A stretch of DNA of 64,000 nucleotides from Haliclona indistincta (lineage: Eukaryota; Porifera; Demospongiae; Haplosclerida; Chalinidae), in the NCBI GenBank assembly GCA_964017065.1, contig OZ024791.1, positions 779,058 through 843,057 on the forward strand, read 5' to 3'. Below, in pieces: positions 20,891 through 33,466 of the stretch. Both the position numbers and the translations under genes were made by a program. Within the stretch, counting starts at the first letter, position 1; the number at the start of each line of letters is the position of its first letter. Under the pieces are notes generated by a model. It did no database searches and was not told the origin of the DNA. It was given only the letters and a program-made list of their open reading frames with translations.

Positions 20891-23800
20891 TTACTGGTCC
20901 AAAAGAGACAGGCTCATTACTAGCTGTAGCTCCTCCTCTTCTTCCTTCATTCTCTTTTGCTCCTTTTAGCTAAGTGTACATCATCATCATCATCATCACT
21001 GGGAGTAGGTGAGGAGCTGTGATCTGTCTCAGTATCAGGTAACTTGGCAATCTCCTTCACTGTGGGATGGTTGCTCAACACTCGTCTGAGTATTCTAACA
21101 CCAACATCAGTGATAGTAACTGAGTCTTCATCAATACCTACAGTCTCTAGTGATCTATTCTGCTCCAGAGCACTAGCCAGTTCCTTGGCTTCATGTGTAG
21201 TCAAATCAGTATCAGACACTTCAAACATCTTGAGACCAGTGGTTTGACACAGACCAGTGGAGAGACTGCTGAGATCAGAGCTAGGCAAAGGACATGAAAG
21301 AAAATTAAAAAGATTTCTATCGAAATCAAAAGGATGTAGGGTTGTGAAATCTACCACTGGTCTACAATGTAAACTAACAAGGAACAAGCATGGAATGGTA
21401 ACACGATTGACTTGCTAACAGACCATAGATCCCTACATCAGTGGCTGCTGTGGTTGGCTATAGCTAGTTCAGCTATAGCCAATAGTCAGCTAGTTGCTGT
21501 TAGCTGACACATAACGTGCATTCAGCTTTTGACAAAATATTGATCTTATGTACAGCCACTGATGTAGGGATCTATGGTCTGTTAGCAAGTCAATCGTGTT
21601 ACCATTCCATGCTTGTTCCTTGTTAGTTTACATTGTAGACCAGTGGTAGATTTCACAACCCTACATCCTTTTGATTTCGATAGAAATCTTTTTAATTTTC
21701 TTGTTTGTGTCCTTTTTTCCTTTTTCAGTGAAGTGCAGTTCAATATCATGCACACACTGAGCTGTCTTTGTTTCCACCAGCATTGGTTTAGTTTTCCTGT
21801 TGCTGATGGCTTTTCTTTATTATTAAGAATTTAAACTTGTAGCTAAAAATAATTATTACTCAGCTCGCCTACGCATGCATGCATGCATGCATGCAGTAGA
21901 TTCGAGCCCCGCCCACACTTGCTTGTAGACCTGTACGGCGGTTGAAATTATCTGGCAAGCGCAGAATGGTGATCCTATACGAGCTTACCGTTCTTCGAAG
22001 ACTCCAGACAAATATGCGTCCTCCGTGATCCATACGGCGCGGCGATACTCAAGCTAGTGCCTGGTCACGTGCGCTAACCACTGCTTGGTCACGTGCGTAT
22101 TGCGCAATCACAATAATGGCGTCTAACACTTAGCTGACAATGGATCACGATCGAGAAATCACTGAATTTATATCGCCGTTTCGCTAAAAACAAAGTTCAA
22201 AAGGCACCTGCCAGGAGAATTTCACGACTGTTCGTGGGTGTTTTGGTCTCGGCATTGCTCGCGTAAAGGCGCTAGGCGCGCTGAAGAAAGATGAAAACGA
22301 AGATGACGAAACTCGATTTTCACCGTTTCCAGGTTCGTCACTTTGGTAACAATTTCGAGCGATCTCCTTGCTACTGTAAGATGGGGCAACGACAGAGAGC
22401 CGGTTTAGGTGTCTTTTGACGTATACAATTCATCACCAGGCGAAATATCAGCGTTTGAACGCTAATACATTGTATGTAGCCGCCATCTTGTTTTCCCGTT
22501 CAACCCTACATAGGGAGGCACTACCGTGCCTCCCTAATAGTATAGTAAGAGTTTTGATATTGGGCAAGACAAGAGATTGGAATAGAAAAGAGCTTGCTCT
22601 ACCATTTATGTCAACACATGAGAGTGATGGGCAGTGTTGTGGTGGTTTAGTCACTGCTGGTAACACACCTTCATCACCTTTGATGATGATCGATAGTGTT
22701 TTCAATGAGACCAGTTTGTGTAGACTAGAAAACAATGGTACAAGATGTGTTACATCAACAACAGGAATATTATTAAAACGAAAATATTCCAAATATGGAA
22801 AGAACGATGAAAGAGATGGTAAGATTGCTGAATATTTAAACACTCCATCTATATCCATCCCCACTATTGTTCCATGTTGTTGCTTCATTGAGCAGTAGCC
22901 AAACTGCTCAACATGGTCTACGTACTTTGCTAATATTGACAAATTCTCAAAGCTAAGACTCCATTGTGATGAGGGACTACTGTTAGCAACACACCAGGCA
23001 GTAACAAAGCATTCTAGTGGATTAGTAATCCTGGGTTCATTAATTTCTTGTACAAAAAGCTCATTAACCAGATCACAGGATTGGGATTCAAACAGCAGTT
23101 GAAAGAAATATGGATTATATCGAGCTCCAAAACTAGCTGAATAAACTGGCAGTAAAACTGGATACTTTTCTAAGTATTTCTTTGTATCATCATTATTCAA
23201 TTCATTGTCAGCTGCCGCAAGGCTTACTTTCAACAGCTCATGAGGAACTGAAGTGAGTTTAGTGAGACCTGACAGAAAGTAAAGAGCTGGCCAATGGTAA
23301 CCTGCTGCTTTAGTAATCCCATCTCTAACAAGCGTGTCAAGAGGAAACAGGATTGTCTCACTAACCAGTCTAACCAAATCCTCTGAACCCATTCTAGACC
23401 AGTGCAAGGCGGCCAAATATTCCTGTAGGGTCAGGTGTAAGAAGCAGTAAGACACTGAACAACCGATTACTAACTCTTCCTCTGCACTTTGCATCAGACC
23501 CATATCATCACATGGAATGCTATCGAATATAAACTGTCTGTTCTCCAGACCCTCTGCCGCTAGCTGGGACAGCTTCCAAACCTGTTCCTGTACCTCTGCG
23601 GGCAAGTCAGTCAGTTGCCTGATTGATGCTGTTTTACACTTACTGTATACTGGGTGATCACTGATGTAGCGAATCAATGAGGTGAGTAGTAGGTCTGTGT
23701 AAAGCTGTGTCAGTGTAGTGGGAGCATAAAGACCTCCCTTCTTCTGTTTCCATTTCTCAATGTACAGGGCAGTGAGTATGGCACATTGAAGAGGGATATA

Positions 23801-25136
23801 CATCACAGAGGACACAAATGGGTTGGAAGATATGTACGACAACAAGTCAGCCAATACCTGGGGCTGCTTGTGGCATGCTGTCTCCACATATGATTTTATA
23901 TCCTCATCATTAAAGCCCAATACTTCGATGTGTTGATCAACGCTTTCTCTAAACTCTGGACACAAGCTATCACTGGCTAGTGGTCGACTGGTCACCATAA
24001 TCGATGCTTTAGGCAGGCAATCTCCTATCAGTAGCTTATTCAATATGCTATCCTCTGTTCTCTGATCGTCTGTTAGCTCATCGTATCCTTCCAGCACTAG
24101 AAACACACCTCTACCATCTACTGACGTTATGTGCTCCAAAACCTCCCGTTTGATGGTATCGTTGCTGTGATGGAAAAGATCAGACAAGCTCTTTGCCTCT
24201 CGCACACTCTTACTACGCAGCTGTAGCATTAGAACGATATCCTTATCTTGTAGCATCTTGCCCTCAGCCCATTGGCGACAAAGCTCCCAAGAGAACATTG
24301 TTTTTCCTATTCCCGGACTACCTTCTACCAAAATGTGTTGTGCTACTGACTGGTCCTCACTGATACCAATGTCCTCCATCTCCATTGGTCTCCTCTTCTT
24401 CTTTATTGCAGCAACGTCTCCATGGAGCTGTAACAAGAGACACTGACTCTTGACTTCCTCCTCCTCTTCAACATCCTCCTGGGCTGTATTGCTGACCAGG
24501 TTAAGGTGAATGAACTCTTTTGGTCGAACCTTGAGCACCTTTTCCTTCAGTATCGGTGATTTGTTGATGTAGCGATACTTGAGATAGTCAATGTACCTCT
24601 GAACTAGGGCAGGAGTGTGTCGTGGTGCATGAGTAGCAGCAGGTACTGCCACAGTACTGGGTCCAGCAGGTTGATCTGAGTGGAGAGGATGGAATAGACT
24701 AGTACCATACAATAAGACCAGTCCCTCACTCACCTAGTGCTGTTGTGATCCTATCAGCAACATGTCTCAGTGCAGGTTGATCATTCACAGCCTCACACAA
24801 CTCTCTCACTACTCGTGCTGCTCTGCATGGGCTCAGCCTTCATTGTTTTCTCCACTGCAGTCAGTAACCTGATGGCTTTATCATTATTGCTAACACCAGT
24901 GAGTGAGGTGAGATCATCCTTAACATCTTCACCGATCAGTCGTTTAGAGTAGAGGACTGGTATCAGTGCAGTTGGACTAGTCCCCATTGCCCTCACTAGT
25001 TGATCAAAATGTTCACGGAACACCTCGTACACAGCAGTGTTGTCATCAGCAACTGCACCAGAGAAGAGAGAGAGTGGACTCAATGTAACCACTGATCACA
25101 GCTACACTCCTCACCTGTCACTGGACTGGGATTCAT
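20891..25136 (-). pseudogene. N4: disrupted NLR copy
   Basis: Exon 1 is 25136..25115, exon 2 25052..24734 and the long exon starts at 24675. Exon 2 has 4 extra nt (CATG near 24825), which shifts the death-fold frame so it ends in SSTSSERVV. NACHT is intact (GSPGIGKT, LVLEGYDEL, TSRP, FLHLTLQEYLAALHW). The LRR region is split by a 1.24-kb Helitron-like insertion at 21298-22537. A deletion near 20968 removes the first UIM and shifts the frame (ends AKRSKRE). The homologous stop would be at 20891. Its upstream flank is class C, not A or B. Confidence 0.88.
21298..22537 (+). mobile_element. H3: complete Helitron-like element inserted in N4
   Basis: Best-defined copy, 1,240 bp, because the empty site is known from other NLR copies: GACATGA^TAGTATAG. 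It inserted between A and T without target duplication. The 5' end is AAGAAAATTAAAAAGATTTC, followed by foldback arms (about 21300-21450 and 21550-21705). The 11-mer ATGTAGGGTTG (near 21333) and its complement CAACCCTACAT (22501-22511) are subterminal inverted repeats. The 3' end is hairpin AGGGAGGCAC/GTGCCTCCCT plus CTAA at 22534-22537. There is no Rep/helicase ORF, so it is non-autonomous. Confidence 0.75.
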
Positions 25137-26436
25137 CTCTAAACTGGGCTGGGATTTACTTCTCGCTAAGGCCAAACGTCAAGTCACGTGAATTTTATTT
25201 TTGATGACGTCACGAACTGGAGGCAGGGTTTCCGACTTTCCACATAAAATATCAACTTCTACAAAATCTGCTTTTTAGTATGCGTGCAACAAATTATAAA
25301 AACCTCCTGGTGCAAATTTAGCAATCCAAAAGTTCTTCTATCCTGTAAAAACTGCTGACCGCAAATTCCGCAATCAGTAATTATTCGATCTTCTTATTAG
25401 AGCGCGCGCCTCTCTTACACGACAAGCTAAAGTTCTGCAAGGCAGCTGGCCATTCCAAAGGGAAGTCAACGGAATTCCTTGTCTTAACTGGTAATTTTAA
25501 TAATACTAGCTTTTGGTGAAATGCGTTTGGTCTTGGTTAGCAGACTAGAAGAAGGTCGAGTTGATGGGGTCGTTTCCAGCCATATGATCAGAAGTGACAG
25601 TTCATGTTTATATTTATGCAACATGTACAACGCCCGAGTGGTCTATTTTTAACAACGAGACCGGAAGCTCGTGCGTACAAATCCATTGTTACACGCGGAG
25701 CCATCATTAACTGGAGTTCTTAGAACACATACCCTGTGTGCTGTGCAGTTGCAAAACGCAGACTTTTGCAACTTGTTCAAGGTAGAGATCAATCATCCAG
25801 CTTAACTCTGAGCTTAGAATTAAGTTGTGTTAAGTTGTAAACGCCAGTGTGTTCTATTACAGATGTACACTGTAGGAATTCCTCACCCACGCAATCGAGC
25901 CACACCCACGAAGAGCCTGGGGACGAGGCTACTCAAAAGCCTTCTCAGTCGGATCGCCAATGGTAAGATCACGTGAATTTATTTGCACTATGACGTCAAC
26001 TTCCGCAGTAGAAAGCGGGCTAAAAACGACTACCTGGTGAGTGTAGAAAAACTCTCTCTGGCCGAGATTTGAAGAGGCAAAGCACGCAGCTATCTATCAA
26101 ATCCAAGTGCCAATGGTCTCTAGTGTTAGTAAATAGACCAAGAGAAGGTTATCCGTGCAAGACTGGTATACTAGAGTACGTCAACCGCGTGTTGTCTCTA
26201 CATCGTCCAGTGTCAATTCCCAAAGTATTCACAACCATCTCGCGTGGGAAGTGTGGGACAAGCTGTTATTGGAATATGTGGTAGGTGCATGTGTGACAGT
26301 TTAGTACAGCAAATATAATTCTGGTATCTTTATCCCAAAATGATATTCGGACGCATTTTGTATGTTAATAATTATGTTGTTGTTATTGTGTGTGTTATAC
26401 ATGAACAAAATTAATGTAAATTCATTATGCACTACT
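25137..26436. promoter_or_regulatory. Class C upstream region of N4
   Basis: Directly upstream of exon 1 the sequence matches N9 for about 40 bp (plus: CTAAACTGGGCTGGGATTTA and CTTCTCGCTA) and then diverges. It replaces the class A block present at other copies. Two TGACGTCA palindromes (25205-25212 and 25991-25998), each with an upstream TCACGTGAATTT, occur in two related segments about 790 bp apart. TGACGTCA is the CREB/ATF consensus. A 17-mer near 25916-25932 (GCCTGGGGACGAGGCTA) resembles the end of the Mutator-like element at 14616. No ORF is convincing here. Confidence 0.4.
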
Positions 26437-27512
26437 AATCTCTGTCTTCCTGGCTATCTTCTTCAGAATCTTCATCATATCCAACACTGTTCTCAAGTTC
26501 TTTTGTCCCAAATATCCGTTCCATTAGTTCTTCAATTTCGTCATCTGATCTGCTCTCTTCCTCCAGCGCAATTTCTCTAGTTGTGTTAAATCATGAGTTT
26601 GACTTTGCGAAGGTAAATTACTACAGTTCTTACACTGGCAACCCTCAGAGCATTGAGACTTACAACCTCAGGTGAGTAGACTCACCCGATGTCTGATGGC
26701 TGCCTGGTTCTCTGGACTATACCAGACAATGCTTAGTAAAGTACTACTACTAAGTAAAATAGCTTGCTTATCGAGAAGTAGCTTGCCAACTGTTAGGATT
26801 GTTTTTGTTATTGCCAAGCTAACAATCTCTTCATTGTTTGAAATTTGCTCAGCTGCATGGTTTCACTTTTAGAGCAATTTCATCTAGCAGTTCTCTTAGG
26901 TCACTGTCCATGCTTTTTGGTTTGGATACTTGAAGTATCACTAATTGTGACTCATAGCAAGTCATACAAACTCGATCGTGTGGTTTTATCTGACTTTCAA
27001 AGCCAGTGTATTGCTCTAAGTACTCCTGTAAAATTTCAGGCTTTGGGCATGGACGGTGTCCACTGTATCTCAACCATGTACCACAAGTGGTACACCTTCG
27101 CTGGCGATGCATCGCGAAAATGTGATAGTGATGCTGGCAAAGTGGTGTCGGTATGGGTATATTGCGTTCGTATGCTATACCTGTCTTTGCAAATGCACTT
27201 GCCATCTGATCTGTTGTGCCTAATGTGCCAGATACAAATGTAGTATCTGCACAGTCGCGCACATAACATTTTTGTGGGTTGCTGTTTTTACTTGTTTTGA
27301 TTCTTTCCCACCTAGGAGTGTGTGTCGAATTATTCAATACCTTTTTGATGTCATCTCTACACAGACAACATATCTGTGATCCAGGACTAACTATTTCTAG
27401 TACGTATGTACGAGCCTGGTCATCCTTCCATTGATCTGGTAGAGAAAAATGAGTGTGGTGTCCACTGCACAGTGAACACTGTTGAAATTCCAATTACTGC
27501 TTTGTCCGTCTT
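26437..27512 (-). pseudogene. Cys-rich coding remnant with C-terminal CxC-like motif and acidic tail
   Basis: Minus-strand coding-like pieces in order. First, 27512..26849 has many Cys pairs (CSLC, CCLCRDDIKKVL, CQHHYHIF, RCTTCGTWL, RVCMTCYESQLV). Second, after a frame change, about 26866..26690 reads AAEQISNNEEIVSLAIT, then GKLLLDKQAILL and WYSPENQAAIRH. Third, near 26650 is CSEGCQCKNCSNLP, like a tesmin/CXC or transposon-associated CxC motif. Fourth, 26583..26437 is an acidic tail (EESRSDDEIEELMERIFG, ending EEDSQEDRD and TAG). The frame changes may be unseen introns or decay. I do not recognise the protein; it may derive from a DNA transposon. Confidence 0.5.
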
Positions 27513-28718
27513 TCCATTTACTGTAACTATTATATATATAATTGCTGAATCATTTATGACATACCAGTTTTTAGTTCACCCAAGGAGAAAAAACGCTTAC
27601 AGCATGGCAGTGCACCAGCTGCTGTATGAACGCATGTACTACATTAATAATTGTACTATAAAGTGATATTATACAAAGTCAAAAACACAAGACAACTTCA
27701 AATTTTGATTACAATGTACTTCAATGTATGCACTATCACTATGAAAGATTACAGACAAAATCGATTATCCCAAAATACTTTTCGGACTAGTTTTGTACAG
27801 TCACCGCACTCGTCACCTCGGTCAATAAACGAAGGTCTGGCTTGGTTTTTGTTTGGAATTACAAGCTTTCACTACTTGAGTACAAAGAATATGCATCTGC
27901 CAAACTGTAGAGAAAAAAGAGAGCAGCAAATATTAAGCAAACTGGAAATATAGGTATGTGAATATATAATGAGCTCATTCGGTTGCGCTGGTAATCTGTA
28001 TCAAAACAAATCCCGCGTTGCAAATAAAATTGTAAGCGTTTGATTTACTTCCGGTCCATTGGCGATCCGACTGTTCTGCGAAGGCTTCCCGAATCCTGGT
28101 TCTTCTTGACATTTCGAACACGTGGTCATGATATTCTGCTAGCGCTCGATCACAAACGCTTAACCCTCCCGCGCCCACGCACACAGGGTAACTATCACCA
28201 GGAGCGCATAAAAGGAAGGAGCGTTTAGCCGTGATTTTTAATATCCAAACGTAAAGTGCGGCGCTGTGCGCGTCCAAAAACTTCCATATTAGGCTAGCGG
28301 CCGTTCACCGGCCGGTAGCTTTTGACGTGCGTGGTATTAAGATCGCCAGCAAATCTGTCTGCCTTACCTTTTCTGCCTACAAGACGGCCCATAGCTCACA
28401 GCAAACAGCTTGAAGACAGTAAGTCTCACGTGCGCCGCACGCAGCTCGCGGCGGAGTTTACGTTTGGATATGGGATTCACGAAGTTCACACCATCTCTTT
28501 TACCATTCTCATGTGTGAGCAAGGAATTGAGCAGCATGAACCACTTCCCTATGATTATTGTCTTCATAAGTGAATATCCTTGTATTTCATTGAGTTCCAG
28601 TGTTTTTAGAGCAGACATTTAACTTCAATAACCCAAATTCAAGTAGCATATCTCCTAGTTCAATGTGGTTAATGTAATCACATTAATAGATCTCTTGCTT
28701 ATTATTGAGAAGAAGTAA
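27513..28718. other. Region between Cys-rich remnant and H4
   Basis: 27513-28490 is part of the 3.35-kb segment that replaces the usual upstream unit of N4. Near 28060-28090 it carries GGCGATCCGACTGTTCTGCG, an inverted partial copy of a segment near 25940 (CAGTCGGATCGCCAATGG), so the two may be ends or duplicated exons of one element. On minus this is a short frame MSRRTRIREAFAEQSDRQW, unrecognised. From about 28490 the ordinary intergenic unit resumes at CACCATCTCTTTTACC, just past the microsatellite. Confidence 0.4.
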
Positions 28719-29924
28719 TTAGGGAGGCACGGTAGTGACTCCCTGTGTAGGGTTGAACGGGAAAACAAGATGGTCGCTAAATACAATGTATTAGCGTTCA
28801 AACGCTGATATTTCGCCTGGTGATGAATTTTATAAGTTAAAAGACACCTAAATCTGCTCTTTGGCGTTGCCCCCCCCCCCCATCTTACAGTAGCAAGGAG
28901 ATTGCTCGAAATTGTCACTAAAGTGACGAACATGGAAACGGTGAAATCGACTTTCTTCTTCATTCTTCAGCGCGTCTAGCGCCTTTACGCGAGGAAAGAC
29001 CAAAACACCCACGAACAGTCGTGAAATTCTTCTGGCAGGTGCCTTTTGAACTTTGTTTTAGCGAAACGGCGATATAAATTCCGCGATTTCTCGATCGTGA
29101 TCCATTGTCAGCTAAGTGTTAGACGCCATTATTGTGATTGCGCAATACGCACGTGACCAAGCAGTGGTCATATTAGCGCACGTGACCAAGCACTAGCTTG
29201 AGTATCGCCACGCCGTATGGATCACGGAGAACACACATTTGTCTAGAGTCTTCGAAGAACGGTAAGCTCGTATAGGATCACCATTCTGCGCTTGCCAGAT
29301 AATTATAACCGCCGTACAGGTCTACAATACAAACTAGTGTGGGCGGGGCTCGTATGCACTGCATGCAAGCATGCGTAGGCGAGCTAATATGTACTGTACA
29401 GCATAACATTTATTTTTAGCTACAAGTTTAAAATAGATTATTGTTAATAATAAAGAAATGCCATCACCAACAGGAAATCTAAACCAATGGTGGAAACAAA
29501 GACGGTTCTTCAGTACGTGCATGATATTGAACTGCACTTCACTGAAAAAAAAAGGACACAAACAAGAAAATTAAAAAGATTTCTATCTAAATCAAAAGGA
29601 TGTAGGGTTGTGAAATCTACCACTGGTCCACAATGTAAACTAACAAGAAAAGCATGGAATGGTACTTGCTAACAGACCATAGATCCCTATATCAGTGGCT
29701 TTACATAAGCATATTTTGTCACAAGCTGAATGCACGTCAGGTGTCAGTCAACAGCAACTAGCTGAACTAGCTATAGCCAACCAGAGCAGCCACTGATGTA
29801 GAGATCTATGGTCTGTTAGTAAGTACCATTCCATGCTTGTTTCTTGTTAGTTTACATTGTGGACCAGTGGTAGATTTCACAACCCTACATCCTTTTGATT
29901 TCGATAGAAATCTTTTAATTTTCT
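28719..29924 (-). mobile_element. H4: complete Helitron-like element
   Basis: 1,206 bp, reversed relative to H3. On plus it begins TTAGGGAGGCACGGTAGTGA (complement of the CTAA hairpin end) and ends TTTTAATTTTCT at 29924. The empty site in N1 flanks reads GGTAA^TAAAACAATAG, so it again joins A and T without duplication. Foldback arms are about 29568-29700 and 29790-29920. A run of ten or more C at about 28870 is an extra feature of this copy. Confidence 0.7.
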
Positions 29925-30452
29925 AAAGCAATAGATCAGTGCAAAACAATTATTGTACTTTATTGTCAGCTGATAAAAACACAAGTCATGTATCTTGAGA
30001 TGAGCTGTTTGACAACACATAATTGAGTCATGGCACAATCATGTAATCACAACATTTAAAGTACATGTAACATAATAATTATTAGCAAGATAAGTGCATG
30101 TTTATCAACAGATATAATCACATTTTAACAGCATTATTGTAGCATAGTCCCATCATGTACATGTATTATAATGTTTCACTGAGAACATTTCTCATGAACA
30201 TGTTGTGAACACTAACATACATGTCACTGAAGGTCTTTGATGAACTGATGGAATGCACTACATCATAGATCAAGGACGTCATGCACATGGACCTTATCAT
30301 GCAATAACAATATTGTTGTCCACTTTTCATTAGTTTGGTTAAGAGTATAATAAAGAAACCAATTAAGAGCAAGAAGATCGATACGAAAAATTATAATTGC
30401 AAAAGAGTCGAAGGTTTTGATCGTATGCCAGCAGAGATGAATGAGTTGATGA
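29925..30452. other. Shared intergenic unit and 3' flank of N5
   Basis: Collinear with the other NLR 3' flanks; the conserved block is 30166-30452. No gene seen. Confidence 0.45.
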
Positions 30453-33400
30453 TTACTGGTCCAAAAGAGACAGGCTCATTGCTAGCTGTAGCTCCTCCTC
30501 TTCTTCCTTCATTCTCTTTTGCTCCTCTTCGTTTGCAAGTGATAAACTCATGGCCATAGCTAAGTGTAGATCATCATCGTCACTGGGAGTAAATGAGGAG
30601 CTGTGATCTGTCTCAGTATCAGGTAACTCAATACTCTTCACTGTGGGATGGTTGCTCAACACTTGTCTGAGTATTCTAACACCATCATCAGTGATAGTCA
30701 CTGAGTCTTCATCAATATTTACAATCTCTAGTGATCTATTCTGCTCCAGAGCACTAGCCAGTTCCTTGGCTTCATGTGTAGTCAAATCAGTATCTACCAA
30801 TTCCAGCACCTTGAGACAAATATTTTGACACAGACCAGTGCAGAGATTGCCGAGATCAGAGCTAGCCATTGAGCATATAAGTACCGATAGAGTTTTAATA
30901 TTGGGCAAGACAAGAGATCGGAATAAAACTGAAGTTCCTCTACCGTTTAGTTCGACCCATGAGAGTGATGGGCAGTGTTGTGGTGGTATAGCCACTGCTG
31001 GTAACATACCTTCATCACCTCTGATAGAGATATCAAAAATTTTCAATGAGACCAGTTTGTGTAGACTAGAAAACAATGGTACAAATTGGATTACATCCAC
31101 AACAGGGATACATATATCACGCAGACAAAAATATTCCAAACATGGAAAGAGCGTTGAAAGTGATGATATGACTGGTGAAACTATTGACACTTGATCAAAA
31201 CGTAACCCTACTATTGCTCCATGTTGTTGCTTTATTGAGCAACAGCCAAACCGCTCAAAGTGGTCTACGAACTTTGCTAATATTGACAAGTTCTCAAAGT
31301 GAAGACTCCGTCGTGATGAGGGACTACTGTTAGCAACACACCAGGCAGTAACAAAGCATTCTAGTGGATTAGTAATCCACGGTTCACTAGTTTCTTCTAC
31401 AAAAAGCTCATTAACCAGATCACAGGATTGGCATTCAAACAACAGTTGAAAGTAGTATGGATTATATTGAGCTCCAACACCAGCTGAATAAACTGGCAAT
31501 AAAATGGATACTTGTCTATTTCTTTCATTGTATACTCATCCTTCAAGTGATTGTCAGCTGCTGCAAGGCTTGTTTTCAACAGCTCAACAGGAACTGAAGT
31601 GAGTTTAGTAAGGCCTGACAGAAAGTAAAGAGCTGGCCAATGGTAACCTGCTGCTTTAGTAATCCCATCTCTAACAAGCGTGTCAAGAGGAAACAGGCTC
31701 GTCTCACTAACCAGTCTAACCATATCCTCTGAACCCATTCTAGACCAGTGCAAGGCGGCCAAATATTCCTGTAGGGTCAGGTGTAAGAAGCAGTAAGACA
31801 CTGAACTACCGATTACTAACTCCTCCTCTGCACTTTGCATCAGACCCATATCATCACACGGAATGCTATCGAATATAAACTGTCTGTTCTCCAGACCCTC
31901 TGCCGCTAGCTGGGACAGCTTCCAAACCTGTTCCTGTACCTCTGAGGGCAAGTCTGACAATTGTCTAATTCTAGTTTTACACTTACTGTAGACCGGGTGA
32001 TCACTGATGTAGTGAATCAATGAGCTGAGTAGTAGGTCTGTGTAAAGCTGTGTCAGTGTAGTGGGAGCATAAAGACCTCCCTTCTTCTGTTTCCATTTCT
32101 CAATGTACAGGGCAGTGAGTATGGCGCATTGAAGAGGGATATACATCACAGAGGACACAAATGGGTTGGAAGATATGTACGACAACAAGTCAGCCAATAC
32201 CTGGGGCTGCTTGTGGCATGCTGTCTCCACATATGATGTTATATCCTCATCATTAAAGCCCAATACTTCAATGCGTTGATCAACACTTTCTCTAAACTCT
32301 GGACACAAGCTATCACTGGCTAGTGGTCGACTGGTCACCATAATCGATGCTTTAGGCAGGCAATCTCCTATCAGTAGCTTATTCAATATGCTATCCTCTG
32401 TTCTCTGATCGTCTGTTAGCTCATCGTATCCTTCCAGCACTAGAAACACACCTCTACCATCTACTGACGTTATGTGCTCTAAAACCTCCTGTTTGATGCT
32501 ATCGTTGCTGTGATGGAAAAGATCAGACAAGCTCTTTGCCTCTCGCACACTCTTACTACGCAGCTGTAGCATTAGAACGATATCCTTATCTTGTAGCATC
32601 TTGCCCTCTGCCCATTGGCGACAAAGCTCCCAAGAGAACATTGTTTTTCCTATTCCCGGACTACCTTCTACCAAAATGTGTTGTGCTACAGACTGGTCCT
32701 CACTGATACCAATGTCCTCCATCTCCATTGGTCTCCTCTTCTTCTTTATAGCAGCAACGTCTCCATGGAGCTGTAACAAGAGACACTGACTCTTGACTTC
32801 CTCCTCCTCCTCCTGGGCTGCATTGCTGACCAGGTTAAGGTGAATGAACTCTTTTGGTCGGACCTTGAGTACCTTTTCCTTCAGTATCGGTGAATTGTTG
32901 ATGTAGCGATCCTTGAGATAGTCAATGTACCTCTGGACTAGGGCAGGAGTGTGTCGTGGTGCATGAGTAGCAGCAGGTACTACCACAGTACTGGGTCCAG
33001 CAGGTTGATGTGAGTGGAGAGGATGGAATAGACTAGTACCATACAATAAGACCAGTCCCTCACTCACCTAGTGCTGTTGTGATCCTATCAGCAACATGTC
33101 TCAGTGCAGGTTGATCATTCACAGCCTCACACAACTCTCTCACCACTCGTGCTGCTCTGGGCTCAGCCTTCATTGTTTTCTCCACTGCAGTCAGTAACCT
33201 GATGGCTTTATCATTATTGCTAACACCAGTGAGTGTTGAGAGATCATCCTTAACATCTTCACTGATCAGTCGTTTAGAGTAGAGGACTGGTATCAGTGCA
33301 GTTGGACTAGTCCCCATTGCCCTCACTAGTTGATCAAAGTGTTCACGGAACACCTCGTACACAGCAGTGTTGTCATCAGCAACTGCACCAGAGAAGAGAG

Positions 33401-33466
33401 AGAGTGGACTCAATGTAACCACTGATCACAGCTACACTCCTCACCTGTCACTGGACTGGGATTCAT
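30453..33466 (-). pseudogene. N5: NLR copy with mutated splice acceptor and 1-nt frameshift
   Basis: Exon 1 33466..33445, exon 2 33382..33068 (intact death-fold), long exon from about 33009 to 30453. Two lesions. The intron-2 acceptor reads CACTCAC where other copies have CACTCAG, so AG is lost at 33010. A 1-nt deletion in an A run at 31501-31504 breaks the frame between the helical region and the LRRs. NACHT motifs and LRRs are otherwise well preserved. Its second UIM has the canonical Ala (EEELQLAMSLSLLDQ), the best UIM match in the window. An in-frame TAG 30 nt downstream could act as a cryptic acceptor. The A-run change could also be an assembly error. Confidence 0.8.
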
